DNA of 64,000 nt from JAJVID01 sp050247435 (lineage in GTDB: Bacteria > Acidobacteriota > Blastocatellia > RBC074): positions 124,001 to 188,000 of the forward strand of contig JBFWUF010000002.1 of NCBI GenBank assembly GCA_050247435.1. The letters are read 5' to 3'. Positions 39,982 to 50,759 of the stretch are shown piece after piece (the first letter of the stretch is position 1; each line of letters begins with the position of its first letter). Both the position numbers and the translations under genes were made by a program. The notes below the pieces were generated by a model that worked only from the letters and a program-made list of their open reading frames with translations, was not told the DNA's origin and did no database searches.

Positions 39982-40743
39982 TCAGCCAAATTGCCCGTAA
40001 TACATCAAAGTCACGTACTCGAAATCCACTCGGCCTTCGCGTTGATACTCCTGAAATATTCGCTCCAACTGAGCGATCATCGGCTCATAATTTGGATGCC
40101 CCGCCTCAGGCGCGTATGAAGACGAAAGCAATCTGCCTTTCAACCCCTCGTAATCGAAGACCTGAATGTTCTCGAACTGTTTCAGCTTGAAATTGTCGGA
40201 GCCGAAGAAATCACGGATCACGCCAGCGTCAATCCGCCGGTGATCCACCTGCTCGTAATCGGTCGAATAATCTTTGAGCAATTGCTCGTAAGCGGCCAGG
40301 AACGGAGTTGTGTCCACCACGCGCTCGTTCCAGACCAACGCGACCCAGCCGCGTGGTTTGAGAATGCGGATGAATTCAGCTTTCGTCTTTTCCCGATCAA
40401 ACCAGTGAAACGCCTGTCCAGCCACGATGAAATCGACGCTTGCGCCATCCAGCGCCGTCTCTTCAGCCTTCGCCGCGACGCTGTGAAAACGCGGATAGTT
40501 CTTCAACAATCGTTCGGCGGCTTCGCGCATCTCCCGGTTCGGCTCGACGCCGTAAACCGGATTGCCGTTGCGCAAAAACATCTCGGTCAGAATGCCCGTG
40601 CCCGAACCGACATCGGCGATAACCGAATCGGGAGTCAATCCGCATTCGCTTTGCAGCGTTTCAATCACGGCTTTCGGATAGCCGGGGCGGTATTTGATGT
40701 AGTTCTCAACTCTGCCGGAGAAGCGTTGTGTGACGTCAGTCAT
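39982..40743 (-). CDS. Class I SAM-dependent methyltransferase
   Basis: 253 residues from ATG 40743, six bases after a GGGG; an ATG 18 bases upstream is possible. SAM-binding motif ADVGSGTGILTEMFL (motif I), GVEPNREM (motif II acidic residue) and FIVAGQAFHWFDR (motif IV region). N-terminal FSGRVENYIKYRPGYP is typical of one small-molecule methyltransferase group. Substrate unknown. It is transcribed toward the coiled-coil genes. Confidence 0.85.
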   Translation of the reverse strand: MTDVTQRFSGRVENYIKYRPGYPKAVIETLQSECGLTPDSVIADVGSGTGILTEMFLRNGNPVYGVEPNREMREAAERLLKNYPRFHSVAAKAEETALDGASVDFIVAGQAFHWFDREKTKAEFIRILKPRGWVALVWNERVVDTTPFLAAYEQLLKDYSTDYEQVDHRRIDAGVIRDFFGSDNFKLKQFENIQVFDYEGLKGRLLSSSYAPEAGHPNYEPMIAQLERIFQEYQREGRVDFEYVTLMYYGQFG

Positions 40744-40795
40744 AAAGCCCCACAGAGGCATGGCTGGCGCAGGACTGCGTTCAGCAACTCAGCCT

Positions 40796-41347
40796 TCAAC
40801 TCAATTCATTGCGCAGCCAGGCGCGCGCAAAGCTCCAATGGCGTTCCACCGTCGCGTGCGACAGGCCCAGCGCTTCAGCCGTTTCGGGAATAGTCAGCCC
40901 GCCGAAGAAACGCAATTCGACGATCCGGCTGTGCTGCGGACTGAACTCGGCCAGACGATTCAACGCGTCGTCGAGCGCCAGCAACTCGACCTCCGGCTCC
41001 TGGCCAATGCGGTCGGCGGCGGCGAGCGAAACCCGCAAATCTCCCCCGCCGCGTTTCTCGGCCTGTCGCGCGCGGGCGTGATCAACCAGAATGTTTCGCA
41101 TCATCCGAGCCGCCAGCCCGAAGAATTGCGCGCGATTCTCCCAACCCGTCTGTGGTTGATCGGCCAGCAGCAGATAGGCTTCGTGCACGAGCGCGGTCGG
41201 TTGCAAGCTGATTTGATGGCGCTCGCCCCGCAAATGGCTTTTAGCCAAACGGCGCAATTCGTCGTAAACCAGCGGCATCAGGCGATCCAACGCCTGCTGG
41301 TCGCCCGCGCTCCATTCCTTGAGCAGTTGCGTTATGTCGCCTGTCAT
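40796..41347 (-). CDS. ECF sigma factor (SigK-type, Acidobacteria/Planctomycete group)
   Basis: 183 residues from ATG 41347 with GGAGGAG upstream; the open frame extends 125 codons farther with non-protein-like sequence. Region 2 shows LMPLVYDELRRLAKSHLRGE, ARMMRNILVDHARAR, and region 4 GLTIPETAEALGLSHATVERHW. It fits the sigma-70 group common in Acidobacteria (TIGR02999-like). No anti-sigma gene is adjacent; the kinases of the window could regulate it. It is divergent from the cytochrome-monooxygenase gene. Confidence 0.9.
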   Translation of the reverse strand: MTGDITQLLKEWSAGDQQALDRLMPLVYDELRRLAKSHLRGERHQISLQPTALVHEAYLLLADQPQTGWENRAQFFGLAARMMRNILVDHARARQAEKRGGGDLRVSLAAADRIGQEPEVELLALDDALNRLAEFSPQHSRIVELRFFGGLTIPETAEALGLSHATVERHWSFARAWLRNELS

Positions 41348-41609
41348 TACGCTCTCCTCCCAAAATTGGCGCCACAGGTTGCCAACCTGTCCCACCAATT
41401 TACTGCCGATATGGCCAATCGCGGCGGAGTCTAACATCAGGGCGCAGGCCCAACAATTTTTTTCGCGGAGGCTGAGGGGATTCGCGCGGGTTTTCCGCCC
41501 TATCAATTGAGAGCGGAAAAAAGCAGCCAGGACCCGAACGAGAGCGCAGTGTGGCGCTCGCCGGGCCTTGCTGATGGGATCAACAATTCTTTGCCGATGG
41601 AGGTTTACC

Positions 41610-43232
<1,623 letters not shown>

Positions 43233-43336
43233 ATTGTCGCCAAACAGTAAAAAGAGCGGTAGCGGCCTGGCATCCACGGCCTCAACACAGCCGCGAGAAA
43301 CAGGTCGCCGCCGCTTCCAGCGCCATACCGGGCTGA

Positions 43337-43390
43337 TTACTCCTCCAGCAAGCTGCCTTGAAACACTCTCTGCCCGCCCAGGGAGGTGTG
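43337..43390 (-). pseudogene. Kinase tail remnant 1 (last 17 codons and stop)
   Basis: The frame reads HTSLGGQRVFQGSLLEE then TAA at 43339-43337. The same ending (FYTSLGGQKVFxGKLLEE) closes both large kinases of the array. It lies directly after the stop of the TumE-like gene with one base between, so a kinase body was replaced by the small-gene pair, or the tail was copied there. Confidence 0.75.
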
Positions 43391-43391
43391 A

Positions 43392-43811
43392 TTACTCGCC
43401 CATCTGCGCTTCAATCTCGGCAATGATGAAAGGCAAATTCGGCTGTGAAAAACTCAAGCCCGGCGCGGGAATGCGATTGTGTTTGATGTCAGGCGGAATG
43501 TGCTTGTGATGTGGATGCGTGGAGGCTAGCGTTGGATCGTTCGGGTGCGGGAAATCGTCGTACCAATAAAGTCGTTCTTCGGCGCGATAAACTTCATAGC
43601 CGTAGGCCGTAATCAACCCAGCGTCGAAATCCAATTCCTCTCTCATTCTCAACCGGAATCCTTGCTCGAATAAGGCTTCTCCTTCAGCCACGCCGGTGTA
43701 AGGACTTTCAGACCAGACCGCGATGGTGGAGCGTGTAACAGGAGCGCGATCCAGCAGTTCGGCTACGAAGCTGCTGTAATCACTAAGTGATTGGAGCGGG
43801 TTGTCAGCCAT
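43392..43811 (-). CDS. TumE/DUF6516-like toxin-type protein
   Basis: 139 residues from ATG 43811. The C-terminal block YWYDDFPHPNDPTLASTHPH and KHIPPDIKHNRIPAPGLSFS is characteristic of TumE (DUF6516) proteins, which are toxins in a characterised toxin-antitoxin system with a HTH antitoxin. Here the partner is a small non-HTH protein just upstream. A TTG at 43817 overlaps the upstream stop; ATG is 2 bp after it. Function is inferred. Confidence 0.7.
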   Translation of the reverse strand: MADNPLQSLSDYSSFVAELLDRAPVTRSTIAVWSESPYTGVAEGEALFEQGFRLRMREELDFDAGLITAYGYEVYRAEERLYWYDDFPHPNDPTLASTHPHHKHIPPDIKHNRIPAPGLSFSQPNLPFIIAEIEAQMGE

Positions 43812-43813
43812 CT

Positions 43814-44083
43814 TCAATACGCAGGTTGTAAGCGCAGGGCATCGGCCAACTCGCGTTGGCTGAGTTGTTCAGTGTACGCCTGTTTGCGCCTTCGCCATGT
43901 TTCGTAAATTCCCTTCCACCGGCTGAAATCGGCGCGCGTCTCGTCGTACTCGTCATAGCCGGACAGTTTGCCCGCCATCAGCGCCGCGTAAAAGTCTTCG
44001 CTCAACACGCCGTATTTCTCCTCGTACAGCGTCAGGCGGCGCTCCAGCAGCTTCATCTCAATGACAAGTTCGTGAATTTCCAT
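43814..44083 (-). CDS. Small partner of the TumE-like protein
   Basis: 89 residues, ATG 44083, helical and charged (LYEEKYGVLSEDFYAALMAG, ADFSRWKGIYETWRRRKQAY). It ends 2 bp before the TumE-like start, so the two are one unit. Position suggests an antitoxin; no DNA-binding motif is visible. Confidence 0.6.
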   Translation of the reverse strand: MEIHELVIEMKLLERRLTLYEEKYGVLSEDFYAALMAGKLSGYDEYDETRADFSRWKGIYETWRRRKQAYTEQLSQRELADALRLQPAY

Positions 44084-44165
44084 TGCCAGTCTCCTTATCG
44101 GAAAAGCTTATTGCGCCGACATTCTACTACACCTTACCGGGAGGTTCGCGGCTGGCCGTTTGCCG

Positions 44166-46979
44166 TCACTCTTCCAGCAGCTTCCCCGCGAACACCTTCT
44201 GCCCGCCCAACGACGTGTAAAAGCCATACCCGCAGATCGCCAGATAGACGACGAGGACGAAGATTGTGCCTTGCGCATACCAGGCTGAAAAATCGGACGT
44301 GATGGGGAAATAAAGTATTAGGTTCCAACAGACAAAGAAAGAGACTGTCGCCAGCAGCCCATAGTGCGCCTGGATGAGAATCCAGCACGCGATTATCAAT
44401 CCGAGAAGAACCCAGTTTAACTCCAACTGAGCGCCGCCCATCTTACCAAAGATAAAAGTGAAGATGAGCCAGGCTACACCAAAGGCCAGCCATTCTTTGC
44501 GCAGGAGGCGGGTCAGTAGGAAGAGCGTGAATAGCAGTAAGGACGCTACAAAGATTTGCCCTCTCTGCTGAACAATAAAGGTGCTGACGAGGCCGCGCAG
44601 CCCGTACAGGGTGGCCCACTCCATTGCTTCGGGCTTATAATACGGCCAGCCAAGCCTAGTCGCTATGATGGCGATAGCGACGATAACCCAATACACACTA
44701 ATTGCAGATAACCCGCCAATGAGCAGGTCGCGCCCGACCAGCGGGTCACGAAAATTCCCGGCCAGCAGCCGACTCCAGGCAATAATCCGGTGCGGCCAGC
44801 GGCGACGCACATAGGGTTCGAGCGCCAGGTAAAGTAGCCAGATGAGGCAAGCCTCAGCGATAGCAAAGAACAAAGCAAGTTTGAAGAGATTGAATTCAGC
44901 AGCCGTAGGAACGTGATGAACGCGCAAGACCCAACCCAAGAGAAAGGTGGAACCCCAGTAGACGGCCAGCCGCAAAGCGCCTTTCCGATCACCCCGCCCA
45001 AGGCGCAGATTCCGTCGGACCAACCATGCGCCTATGCCCAGTAGCGCCAGGTAGAATGCGATGAAGGGAGCACGGTTGATACTTGGCTGGCTTGTTCCTA
45101 GGCGCGCGGGTTTATCCCAAGGGCCAATCAATTCAAAATAGACTGGTCGTCCGCGATAAGCCGCCGCTTCAATCCGCAGCGGAAATTGAGCTGGATAGGG
45201 ATAAACGCCTTCCCAGGCCGTGCGGCTGTCGCTATTGACTGGCGGGAGCCATTTGGATGTGGTCGGGGTGAATTTGGTGATGTCCAGGCCCGCTTCGACA
45301 AAGAGCGCCGACCAATCCGGCGCAGGCGCAGGGCCTGTCGCCTCATCAACCTGAGGCGGCACAGCCTGGAAACTGAGCAGTCGCCCGCGTGGGTCGAGGG
45401 TCAGATCCACAGCGCCGGAAACCAACAATGGCGGATCATTGGGGGTTAAGAACTCGTGGCTATATGGAACCAAATAGCGCGGGCTTTGGCGATACCAGAA
45501 ATAGACAGCCGCCGGTTCACCTGCTTCCACTCTCTCCCAGCGCGTAACCGATGAATCGTGTTCCTGAATGTACTGCAAATAATTTTCGTTGCGGTCAAAC
45601 CCATACGCCCTATCTACCGGCGGTTCCGTATAACCGAGCTTCCTGGCAATCTCGCTCGCGCGTTCGTTGAGCACTTCGGGCGATTTCTCCAACGGCCCGT
45701 TGCGCGCCATCCGCCTAGTCCCAAAAAGCAGGACAAGCAGAACAAGCCCGATCACTGTCGCTGCCAGACAAGCCACCGCCACCGCCGGTCGTAATCTGCC
45801 TTCCAGAGGTGCAGCGGCCACCATCTCCGGCGACGGCGTTTCGCCCAACGCCAGCGCCGCCGCCAGCGGATCGCCGCCCGGCAACGCCAGCGCCACTTGC
45901 ACCGCCGACGCTGGCCGCGCCTTCGGCTCTTTCTCCAAACAGCGCAGGATCACGCGCTCCGCCAGCGGATCAATCTCTTTGACGTGGCTCGACGGCGTCG
46001 GCGGCGCGGACTTCTCGTGCAACGAGATCAGTTCTTGAATGCTCTTGGCTTCAAAGACGCGCTTGCCGGTGAAGAGTTCATATAGCACCAGGCCGAGCGC
46101 GTAAATGTCGCTGCGCTGCGTGACTTCCTTGCCTATCAGTTGTTCAGGCGACATGTATGCCGGTGTGCCTGCCATCACTTCATCACCGCGCAACTCCTCG
46201 CTCACCACCGCCAGTCCGAAGTCGGTGATGCGCGCCTTGCCGCGCCCGTCAATCATCACGTTCGCAGGCTTCAAATCACGATGCAGCACGCCCGCTTCGT
46301 GCGCCGCCGCAAGCCCCGCGCACATCTGCCGCGCGATCTCCACCGCCTTGTCGCCCGGCAATCGCCCGATGCGCCGCAGCAATGAAGACAAGTCCTCGCC
46401 GTCAATGAATTCCATCGAGAGGAAGTGCAGGCCTTCAACCTCACCGATGTCGTACACGCGGCAGACATTCGGATGCGCGACCTGCCGCGCGATGCGCACT
46501 TCGTTGTGAAAACGCGCCAGCATCCCGCCGTCCAGCGCGATACTTTCCGGCAGAAACTTGAGCGCGACCGTCTGATTGAGCTTCAGGTCTTCGGCCTTGT
46601 AAACCTCGCCCATCCCGCCTTTGCCCAGCAAGCCGACAATGCGGTAGCGCCCGGCCAGCATTGCGCCCGCGACAAAACGGCCTTCGCGTTGGCCGTCGCC
46701 TGATGAATGAGAAACGGGGTTGGCGGCGGGCGGCTGCGCCGGGACATCGGGCAGATGTTTGGTCGGCGCAGAAGTGCTGTCGAACTCGCCTCCAGCGTGG
46801 CGTTGATCGAGCAGGCTGAAGGATTGGTCGTGCGCCGCGAGCAAAACATTGACGGCGTCGCGCAGGCTTGCATCATTGCCGCAAATTTCGGCCAGGAAGT
46901 CGGCGCGCTCCGCCGGTTCGTGTTCCAACGCGGCGTGGAAGAGAGATTCGATCTGTTGTAAACGATTGGGTGAGTTCAT
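44166..46979 (-). CDS. Large membrane Ser/Thr kinase A
   Basis: 937 residues. N-terminal helical region (RLQQIESLFHAALEHEPAER) common in Acidobacteriota kinases, then a Hanks-type kinase domain (about 108-375) with LLGKGGMGEVYKAED, VALKFLPE, HRDLKPAN (catalytic Asp235), DFG and AGTPAYMSPEQL. One membrane segment near 412-435 leads to an extracytoplasmic domain and about ten more membrane segments, ending in GYGFYTSLGGQKVFAGKLLEE. The first half is almost identical to kinase B at 47946; the C-terminal half is clearly different, though both proteins have exactly 937 residues. The outer part probably senses an external signal. Confidence 0.9.
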   Translation of the reverse strand: MNSPNRLQQIESLFHAALEHEPAERADFLAEICGNDASLRDAVNVLLAAHDQSFSLLDQRHAGGEFDSTSAPTKHLPDVPAQPPAANPVSHSSGDGQREGRFVAGAMLAGRYRIVGLLGKGGMGEVYKAEDLKLNQTVALKFLPESIALDGGMLARFHNEVRIARQVAHPNVCRVYDIGEVEGLHFLSMEFIDGEDLSSLLRRIGRLPGDKAVEIARQMCAGLAAAHEAGVLHRDLKPANVMIDGRGKARITDFGLAVVSEELRGDEVMAGTPAYMSPEQLIGKEVTQRSDIYALGLVLYELFTGKRVFEAKSIQELISLHEKSAPPTPSSHVKEIDPLAERVILRCLEKEPKARPASAVQVALALPGGDPLAAALALGETPSPEMVAAAPLEGRLRPAVAVACLAATVIGLVLLVLLFGTRRMARNGPLEKSPEVLNERASEIARKLGYTEPPVDRAYGFDRNENYLQYIQEHDSSVTRWERVEAGEPAAVYFWYRQSPRYLVPYSHEFLTPNDPPLLVSGAVDLTLDPRGRLLSFQAVPPQVDEATGPAPAPDWSALFVEAGLDITKFTPTTSKWLPPVNSDSRTAWEGVYPYPAQFPLRIEAAAYRGRPVYFELIGPWDKPARLGTSQPSINRAPFIAFYLALLGIGAWLVRRNLRLGRGDRKGALRLAVYWGSTFLLGWVLRVHHVPTAAEFNLFKLALFFAIAEACLIWLLYLALEPYVRRRWPHRIIAWSRLLAGNFRDPLVGRDLLIGGLSAISVYWVIVAIAIIATRLGWPYYKPEAMEWATLYGLRGLVSTFIVQQRGQIFVASLLLFTLFLLTRLLRKEWLAFGVAWLIFTFIFGKMGGAQLELNWVLLGLIIACWILIQAHYGLLATVSFFVCWNLILYFPITSDFSAWYAQGTIFVLVVYLAICGYGFYTSLGGQKVFAGKLLEE

Positions 46980-46984
46980 TCAGT

Positions 46985-47075
46985 TTAACCCTCAAGCAAT
47001 CTGCCTTGAAACATTTTCTGCCAGCGCGAGCGACGTGTAAAACCCATAACCACCAATACTCAAAATGCGCTCTTC
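46985..47075 (-). pseudogene. Kinase tail remnant 2, frameshifted
   Basis: On the minus strand a stretch reads ERILSIGGYGFYTSLA; after one extra base the frame gives WQKMFQGRLLEG and a stop at 46987-46985. The block GYGFYTSL...QKMFQGRLLEG matches the ends of both kinases and of remnant 1 (13 identical bases TGTTTCAAGGCAG with remnant 1). It lies 5 bp upstream of the kinase A start. It is a third copy of the 3-prime end. Confidence 0.7.
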
Positions 47076-47087
47076 AATCGCACGACG

Positions 47088-47117
47088 TTGAGCGGTTAGC
47101 CCGGATGAGAATATAAT
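47088..47117 (+). promoter_or_regulatory. Promoter of the HNH pair with probable leaderless start
   Basis: TTGAGC at 47088-47093, an 18-bp spacer and a perfect TATAAT at 47112-47117. The ATG of the first gene is at 47127, 9 bp after the -10 box, and there is no ribosome binding site. The transcript would start within a few bases of the ATG. Confidence 0.55.
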
Positions 47118-47126
47118 CGCCGCATC

Positions 47127-47513
47127 ATGAATACTCAGATCGTGCTCAATTTACCGGAAGACACTTACAAGCGCGCCGCGCAATTCGCGGCCTATGCCAA
47201 GCGCGATCTCGCCGAGGTTCTTGCCTCAACGCTCGCAACCGCGCTGCCATCGTCGGATGCGATCAATCAGATCAAGGGCATTTCCAAACTCCCTGATCAC
47301 GAAGTTCTGGCGCTTACGAAATTGCGAATGGAACCGTCAGCGGATCGCCGATTGAGCGAACTGCTGGATCGTCAACAAGCCGGAGAACTGGACGACGGCG
47401 ATTGCGCCGAATTGGCGGCGCTGATGCGCATTTACGAGATCAGCCTCCTGCGTCAATCACAAGCCCTGGCCGAGGCTGTTGAGCGAAAGTTGATCCACCC
47501 CCTGGAACCATGA
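47127..47513 (+). CDS. Small protein paired with HNH endonuclease
   Basis: 128 residues. The N-terminal strand LNLPEDTYKRAAQFAAYAKR resembles a ribbon-helix-helix DNA-binding start. The C-terminal part is helical. It overlaps the HNH gene by 4 bp (ATGA). The pair resembles a toxin-antitoxin or restriction-like module, which is inferred. Confidence 0.65.
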   Translation: MNTQIVLNLPEDTYKRAAQFAAYAKRDLAEVLASTLATALPSSDAINQIKGISKLPDHEVLALTKLRMEPSADRRLSELLDRQQAGELDDGDCAELAALMRIYEISLLRQSQALAEAVERKLIHPLEP

Positions 47514-47935
47514 GCGGCAAAATCCCGGAGGATGTCAAAGCGCGCGTCCGCGCTTCAGCCCGCCAGCGTTGCGGCTATTGCCTGGCCCAACAACGTTACA
47601 CGCTGCATGTGTTGGAAATCGAACATATCATCGCCAAAGCCAAAGGCGGATCGGACGACGAGTCGAATCTTTGGCTGGCTTGCCGCTTGTGCAATAACGG
47701 CAAAGGTGTCCAAACGCACGCCCGCGATCCGCTCACCGGCAGGCGCGTCAAATTGTTTAACCCGCGAACACAGAGTTGGCGCCGTCATTTCAACTGGAGC
47801 GAAAATGGGATTGAGATCATTGGCCGAACGGCAATCGGACGCGCCACCGTCACGGCGTTGAACCTCAACAACGAAATCGCATTGGTTGTGCGGCGGAACT
47901 GGGTTCGAGCCGGCTGGCATCCGCCCGCATTGTAA
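47510..47935 (+). CDS. HNH endonuclease
   Basis: 141 residues. The HNH core is visible: CGYC, EIEHIIAKAKGGSDDESNLW (His of the catalytic site), and CRLCNNGKG, giving two Cys pairs for the structural zinc. HNH enzymes cut DNA in restriction, homing and toxin systems. The gene converges on kinase B with a 10-bp gap. The upstream partner is a likely DNA-binding or inhibitor protein. Confidence 0.85.
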   Translation: MSGKIPEDVKARVRASARQRCGYCLAQQRYTLHVLEIEHIIAKAKGGSDDESNLWLACRLCNNGKGVQTHARDPLTGRRVKLFNPRTQSWRRHFNWSENGIEIIGRTAIGRATVTALNLNNEIALVVRRNWVRAGWHPPAL

Positions 47936-47945
47936 TTCCCGCCAT

Positions 47946-50759
47946 TCACTCTTCCAGCAGCTTCCCCGTGAACACCTTCTGCCCGCCCAGCGAGGTGTAA
48001 AACGCAAACACGGCTAGCGCCAACAGGAGAACGATCGGCGCGAGGCCAGTCCCCGCATACCACGCCGCGAAGTTGAGCGTGACCGGGAAATTGTTCAGCA
48101 CATAGACGACAAGAAAGGTGCTCACCAGTGTCATTAACCCATAGCGCATGATCACTACCGCATACAAGCCGAAGATCAGGAGCAAGGCAACCGCTGTTTG
48201 CCACTGGCCGAGAGCATAAAATACCGTCATGAAGAGTGTGAAGAGAACTGCGGCCAGCGAGTCGCGCCGCGCCAGCAGACGCATCAGAAAGAGCAGGAAA
48301 ACGCACATCAGTGCGCCTGTTACAGAATAAGCTGGCAGGGAGATGAGGGCGCTGGTCGTCAATCGGTCGCCACTCAGAATTCTCAACAGTGTGCTGGTGC
48401 CGAGTAGTGTGCTGTGTGGAATTGAGCCGGAACCTGGGAGTGCGGGAATCGAGGTAACGATGGCTCCAATGATGAGGCCAATCAGCACATCCCGCCCGAC
48501 CAACGGATCACGCCAACTCCCTGCCAGCACACGGTTCCACGAAATCAGCATGACCGGCCATCGCCGTCTGACATACGGCTCCAACCCCATGTACGCCGGC
48601 CAAGTCATGCAGATGAGGTACAGGCAAAGAGCCAGATTATTTCCAATTACAGACGAACCAATCAACGCGGCGACAAAATAACCAACTACCACGAAAACCG
48701 TCAGCCTGAAGGCCCCCTTGCGGTCACTGCGGCCCCGCCGCAAATTCCGCCACGCTAGCAGCCCGCCGAAACTGACCACTGCCAGAGACCATAAATTGCC
48801 CATCCAATCCCCGATCGCCCACTGAATCGCAGATGCAGGCGTTGTCCAGGGACCGATGATTTCAAAGTAAACCGGCCTGCCGCGCCAAGCCGCAGTTTCC
48901 ACACGAAGCGACAGATCAGCCAAATCCGGTTGCTCCGGGAAGTTCACGCTCCAGGCCGCGCGTGTATCGCAGGCGCTGGGCGGCGCCCACTTCGGCTCGG
49001 TCGGCGTCAGTTGCGCTGCGTTCACCTCGGCGGCGGAAAAGAGCCTGGCCCAGAGGTCTTTATCGGGTTGTGGCGAAGGAGGTGGCCCCTCTTCAAACTG
49101 CGTCGGTTCGGCGCTGAAGCGGATCAGCCTGCCCTGCATATCCAGCCTGAGGCTAAGCATTCCCGGCGCCTGTGGCGGATCGCCTTCTTTCACTCGCGCC
49201 ACATCAGGTAAACCATCTCCTTCTGAAATCACCGCCGAGGCTATTGGCAAAAGCCGTTGCTGGCTCTCGCGCTGCCAGAAGTAGATTGGCGAGGGCCGGC
49301 TCTGAGCGAAACGCTGCCGCCAGGAGACAGCCGGGGCCTGCTGAAGGACGTAATCCAAATACGGGCGATCATATTCAAAGCCATACGCGGTGTCGGCCGG
49401 GCGTTTGGGGTAGCCGAGTTGCGCTACGATCTCGCGCGCCTTTTGTGAGAGGACTTCGGGAGGATGCTCGAACGGTGTCATATCAATCAGCCTGACTTTG
49501 CTGCGGAAATAAACCGCCGCCGTCAGCCCGATGATGAACGCCAGCAGACAGGCCACCGCCACCGCTGGACGCAAGCCAGTCTTTTGCCCCGACGCCGCCA
49601 CCATCTCCGGCGAAGGCGTTTCCCCCATCGCCAATACCGCCTGCAACGGATCGCCGCCCGGCAACGCCAGCGCCACTTGCACGGCTGAGGCAGGCCGCGC
49701 CTTCGGGTCTTTCTCCAAACAGCGCAGAATCACGCGTTCGGCCAGCGGGTCAATGTCTTTGACGTGACTCGATGGTGTCGGCGGCGTGGACTTCTCGTGC
49801 AACGAGATCAACTCTTGAATGCTCTTCGCTTCAAAGACTCGCTTGCCGGTGAAGAGTTCATAGAGCACCAGGCCGAGCGCGTAGATGTCGCTGCGCTGCG
49901 TGACCTCCTTGCCTGTCAACTGCTCAGGAGCCATGTAGGCTGGCGTGCCCGCCATGACTTCATCACCGCGCAACTCTTCGCTCACCACCGCCAGGCCGAA
50001 GTCGGTTATGCGCGCCTTGCCGCGCCCGTCAATCATCACGTTCGCAGGCTTCAAATCACGATGCAGCACGCCCGCTTCGTGCGCCGCCGCCAAGCCCGCG
50101 CACAGTTGCCGCGCAATCTCCACCGCCTTGTCGCCCGGCAATCGCCCGATCCGCCGCAGCAATGAAGACAAGTCCTCGCCGTCAATGAACTCCATCGAGA
50201 GGAAGTGCAGTCCCTCAACTTCGCCAATGTCGTACACGCGGCAGACGTTCGGATGCGCGACTTGCCGCGCGATGCGGACTTCGTTGTGGAAGCGCGCCAG
50301 CATCCCGCCGTCCAGCGCGATGCTTTCCGGCAGGAACTTGAGCGCGACCGTCTGATTGAGCTTCAGATCTTCGGCCTTGTAGACCTCGCCCATCCCGCCT
50401 TTGCCGAGCAAGCCGACAATGCGGTAGCGCCCGGCCAGCATTGCGCCCGCGACAAAACGGCCTTCGCGCTGGCCGTCGCCTGATGAATGAGAAACGGGGT
50501 TGGCGGCGGGCGGCTGCGCCGGGACATCGGGCAGATGTTTGGTCGGCGCGGAGGTACTATCGAACTCGTCCCCGGCGTGGCGTTGATCGAGCAGGCTGAA
50601 GGATTGGTCGTGCGCCGCGAGCAAGGTATTGACCGCATCACGCAGGCTCGCATCATTGCCGCAGGCTTCGGCCAGGAAGGCGGCGCGCTCCGCCGGTTCG
50701 CGTTCCAACGCAGCGTGGAAGAGAGATTCGATCTGTTGTAAACGATTGGGGGATTTCAT
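47946..50759 (-). CDS. Large membrane Ser/Thr kinase B
   Basis: 937 residues, parallel to kinase A. Kinase domain with the same motifs and catalytic Asp235 (HRDLKPAN), AGTPAYMAPEQL. The first 410 residues differ from kinase A at only scattered sites. The C-terminal half has a different extracytoplasmic domain (KVRLIDMTPFEHPPEVLSQK, WRQRFAQSRPSPIYFWQRES) and its own set of membrane segments, but the end AFYTSLGGQKVFTGKLLEE is shared. This pattern fits duplication and later gene conversion in the kinase half. Confidence 0.9.
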   Translation of the reverse strand: MKSPNRLQQIESLFHAALEREPAERAAFLAEACGNDASLRDAVNTLLAAHDQSFSLLDQRHAGDEFDSTSAPTKHLPDVPAQPPAANPVSHSSGDGQREGRFVAGAMLAGRYRIVGLLGKGGMGEVYKAEDLKLNQTVALKFLPESIALDGGMLARFHNEVRIARQVAHPNVCRVYDIGEVEGLHFLSMEFIDGEDLSSLLRRIGRLPGDKAVEIARQLCAGLAAAHEAGVLHRDLKPANVMIDGRGKARITDFGLAVVSEELRGDEVMAGTPAYMAPEQLTGKEVTQRSDIYALGLVLYELFTGKRVFEAKSIQELISLHEKSTPPTPSSHVKDIDPLAERVILRCLEKDPKARPASAVQVALALPGGDPLQAVLAMGETPSPEMVAASGQKTGLRPAVAVACLLAFIIGLTAAVYFRSKVRLIDMTPFEHPPEVLSQKAREIVAQLGYPKRPADTAYGFEYDRPYLDYVLQQAPAVSWRQRFAQSRPSPIYFWQRESQQRLLPIASAVISEGDGLPDVARVKEGDPPQAPGMLSLRLDMQGRLIRFSAEPTQFEEGPPPSPQPDKDLWARLFSAAEVNAAQLTPTEPKWAPPSACDTRAAWSVNFPEQPDLADLSLRVETAAWRGRPVYFEIIGPWTTPASAIQWAIGDWMGNLWSLAVVSFGGLLAWRNLRRGRSDRKGAFRLTVFVVVGYFVAALIGSSVIGNNLALCLYLICMTWPAYMGLEPYVRRRWPVMLISWNRVLAGSWRDPLVGRDVLIGLIIGAIVTSIPALPGSGSIPHSTLLGTSTLLRILSGDRLTTSALISLPAYSVTGALMCVFLLFLMRLLARRDSLAAVLFTLFMTVFYALGQWQTAVALLLIFGLYAVVIMRYGLMTLVSTFLVVYVLNNFPVTLNFAAWYAGTGLAPIVLLLALAVFAFYTSLGGQKVFTGKLLEE

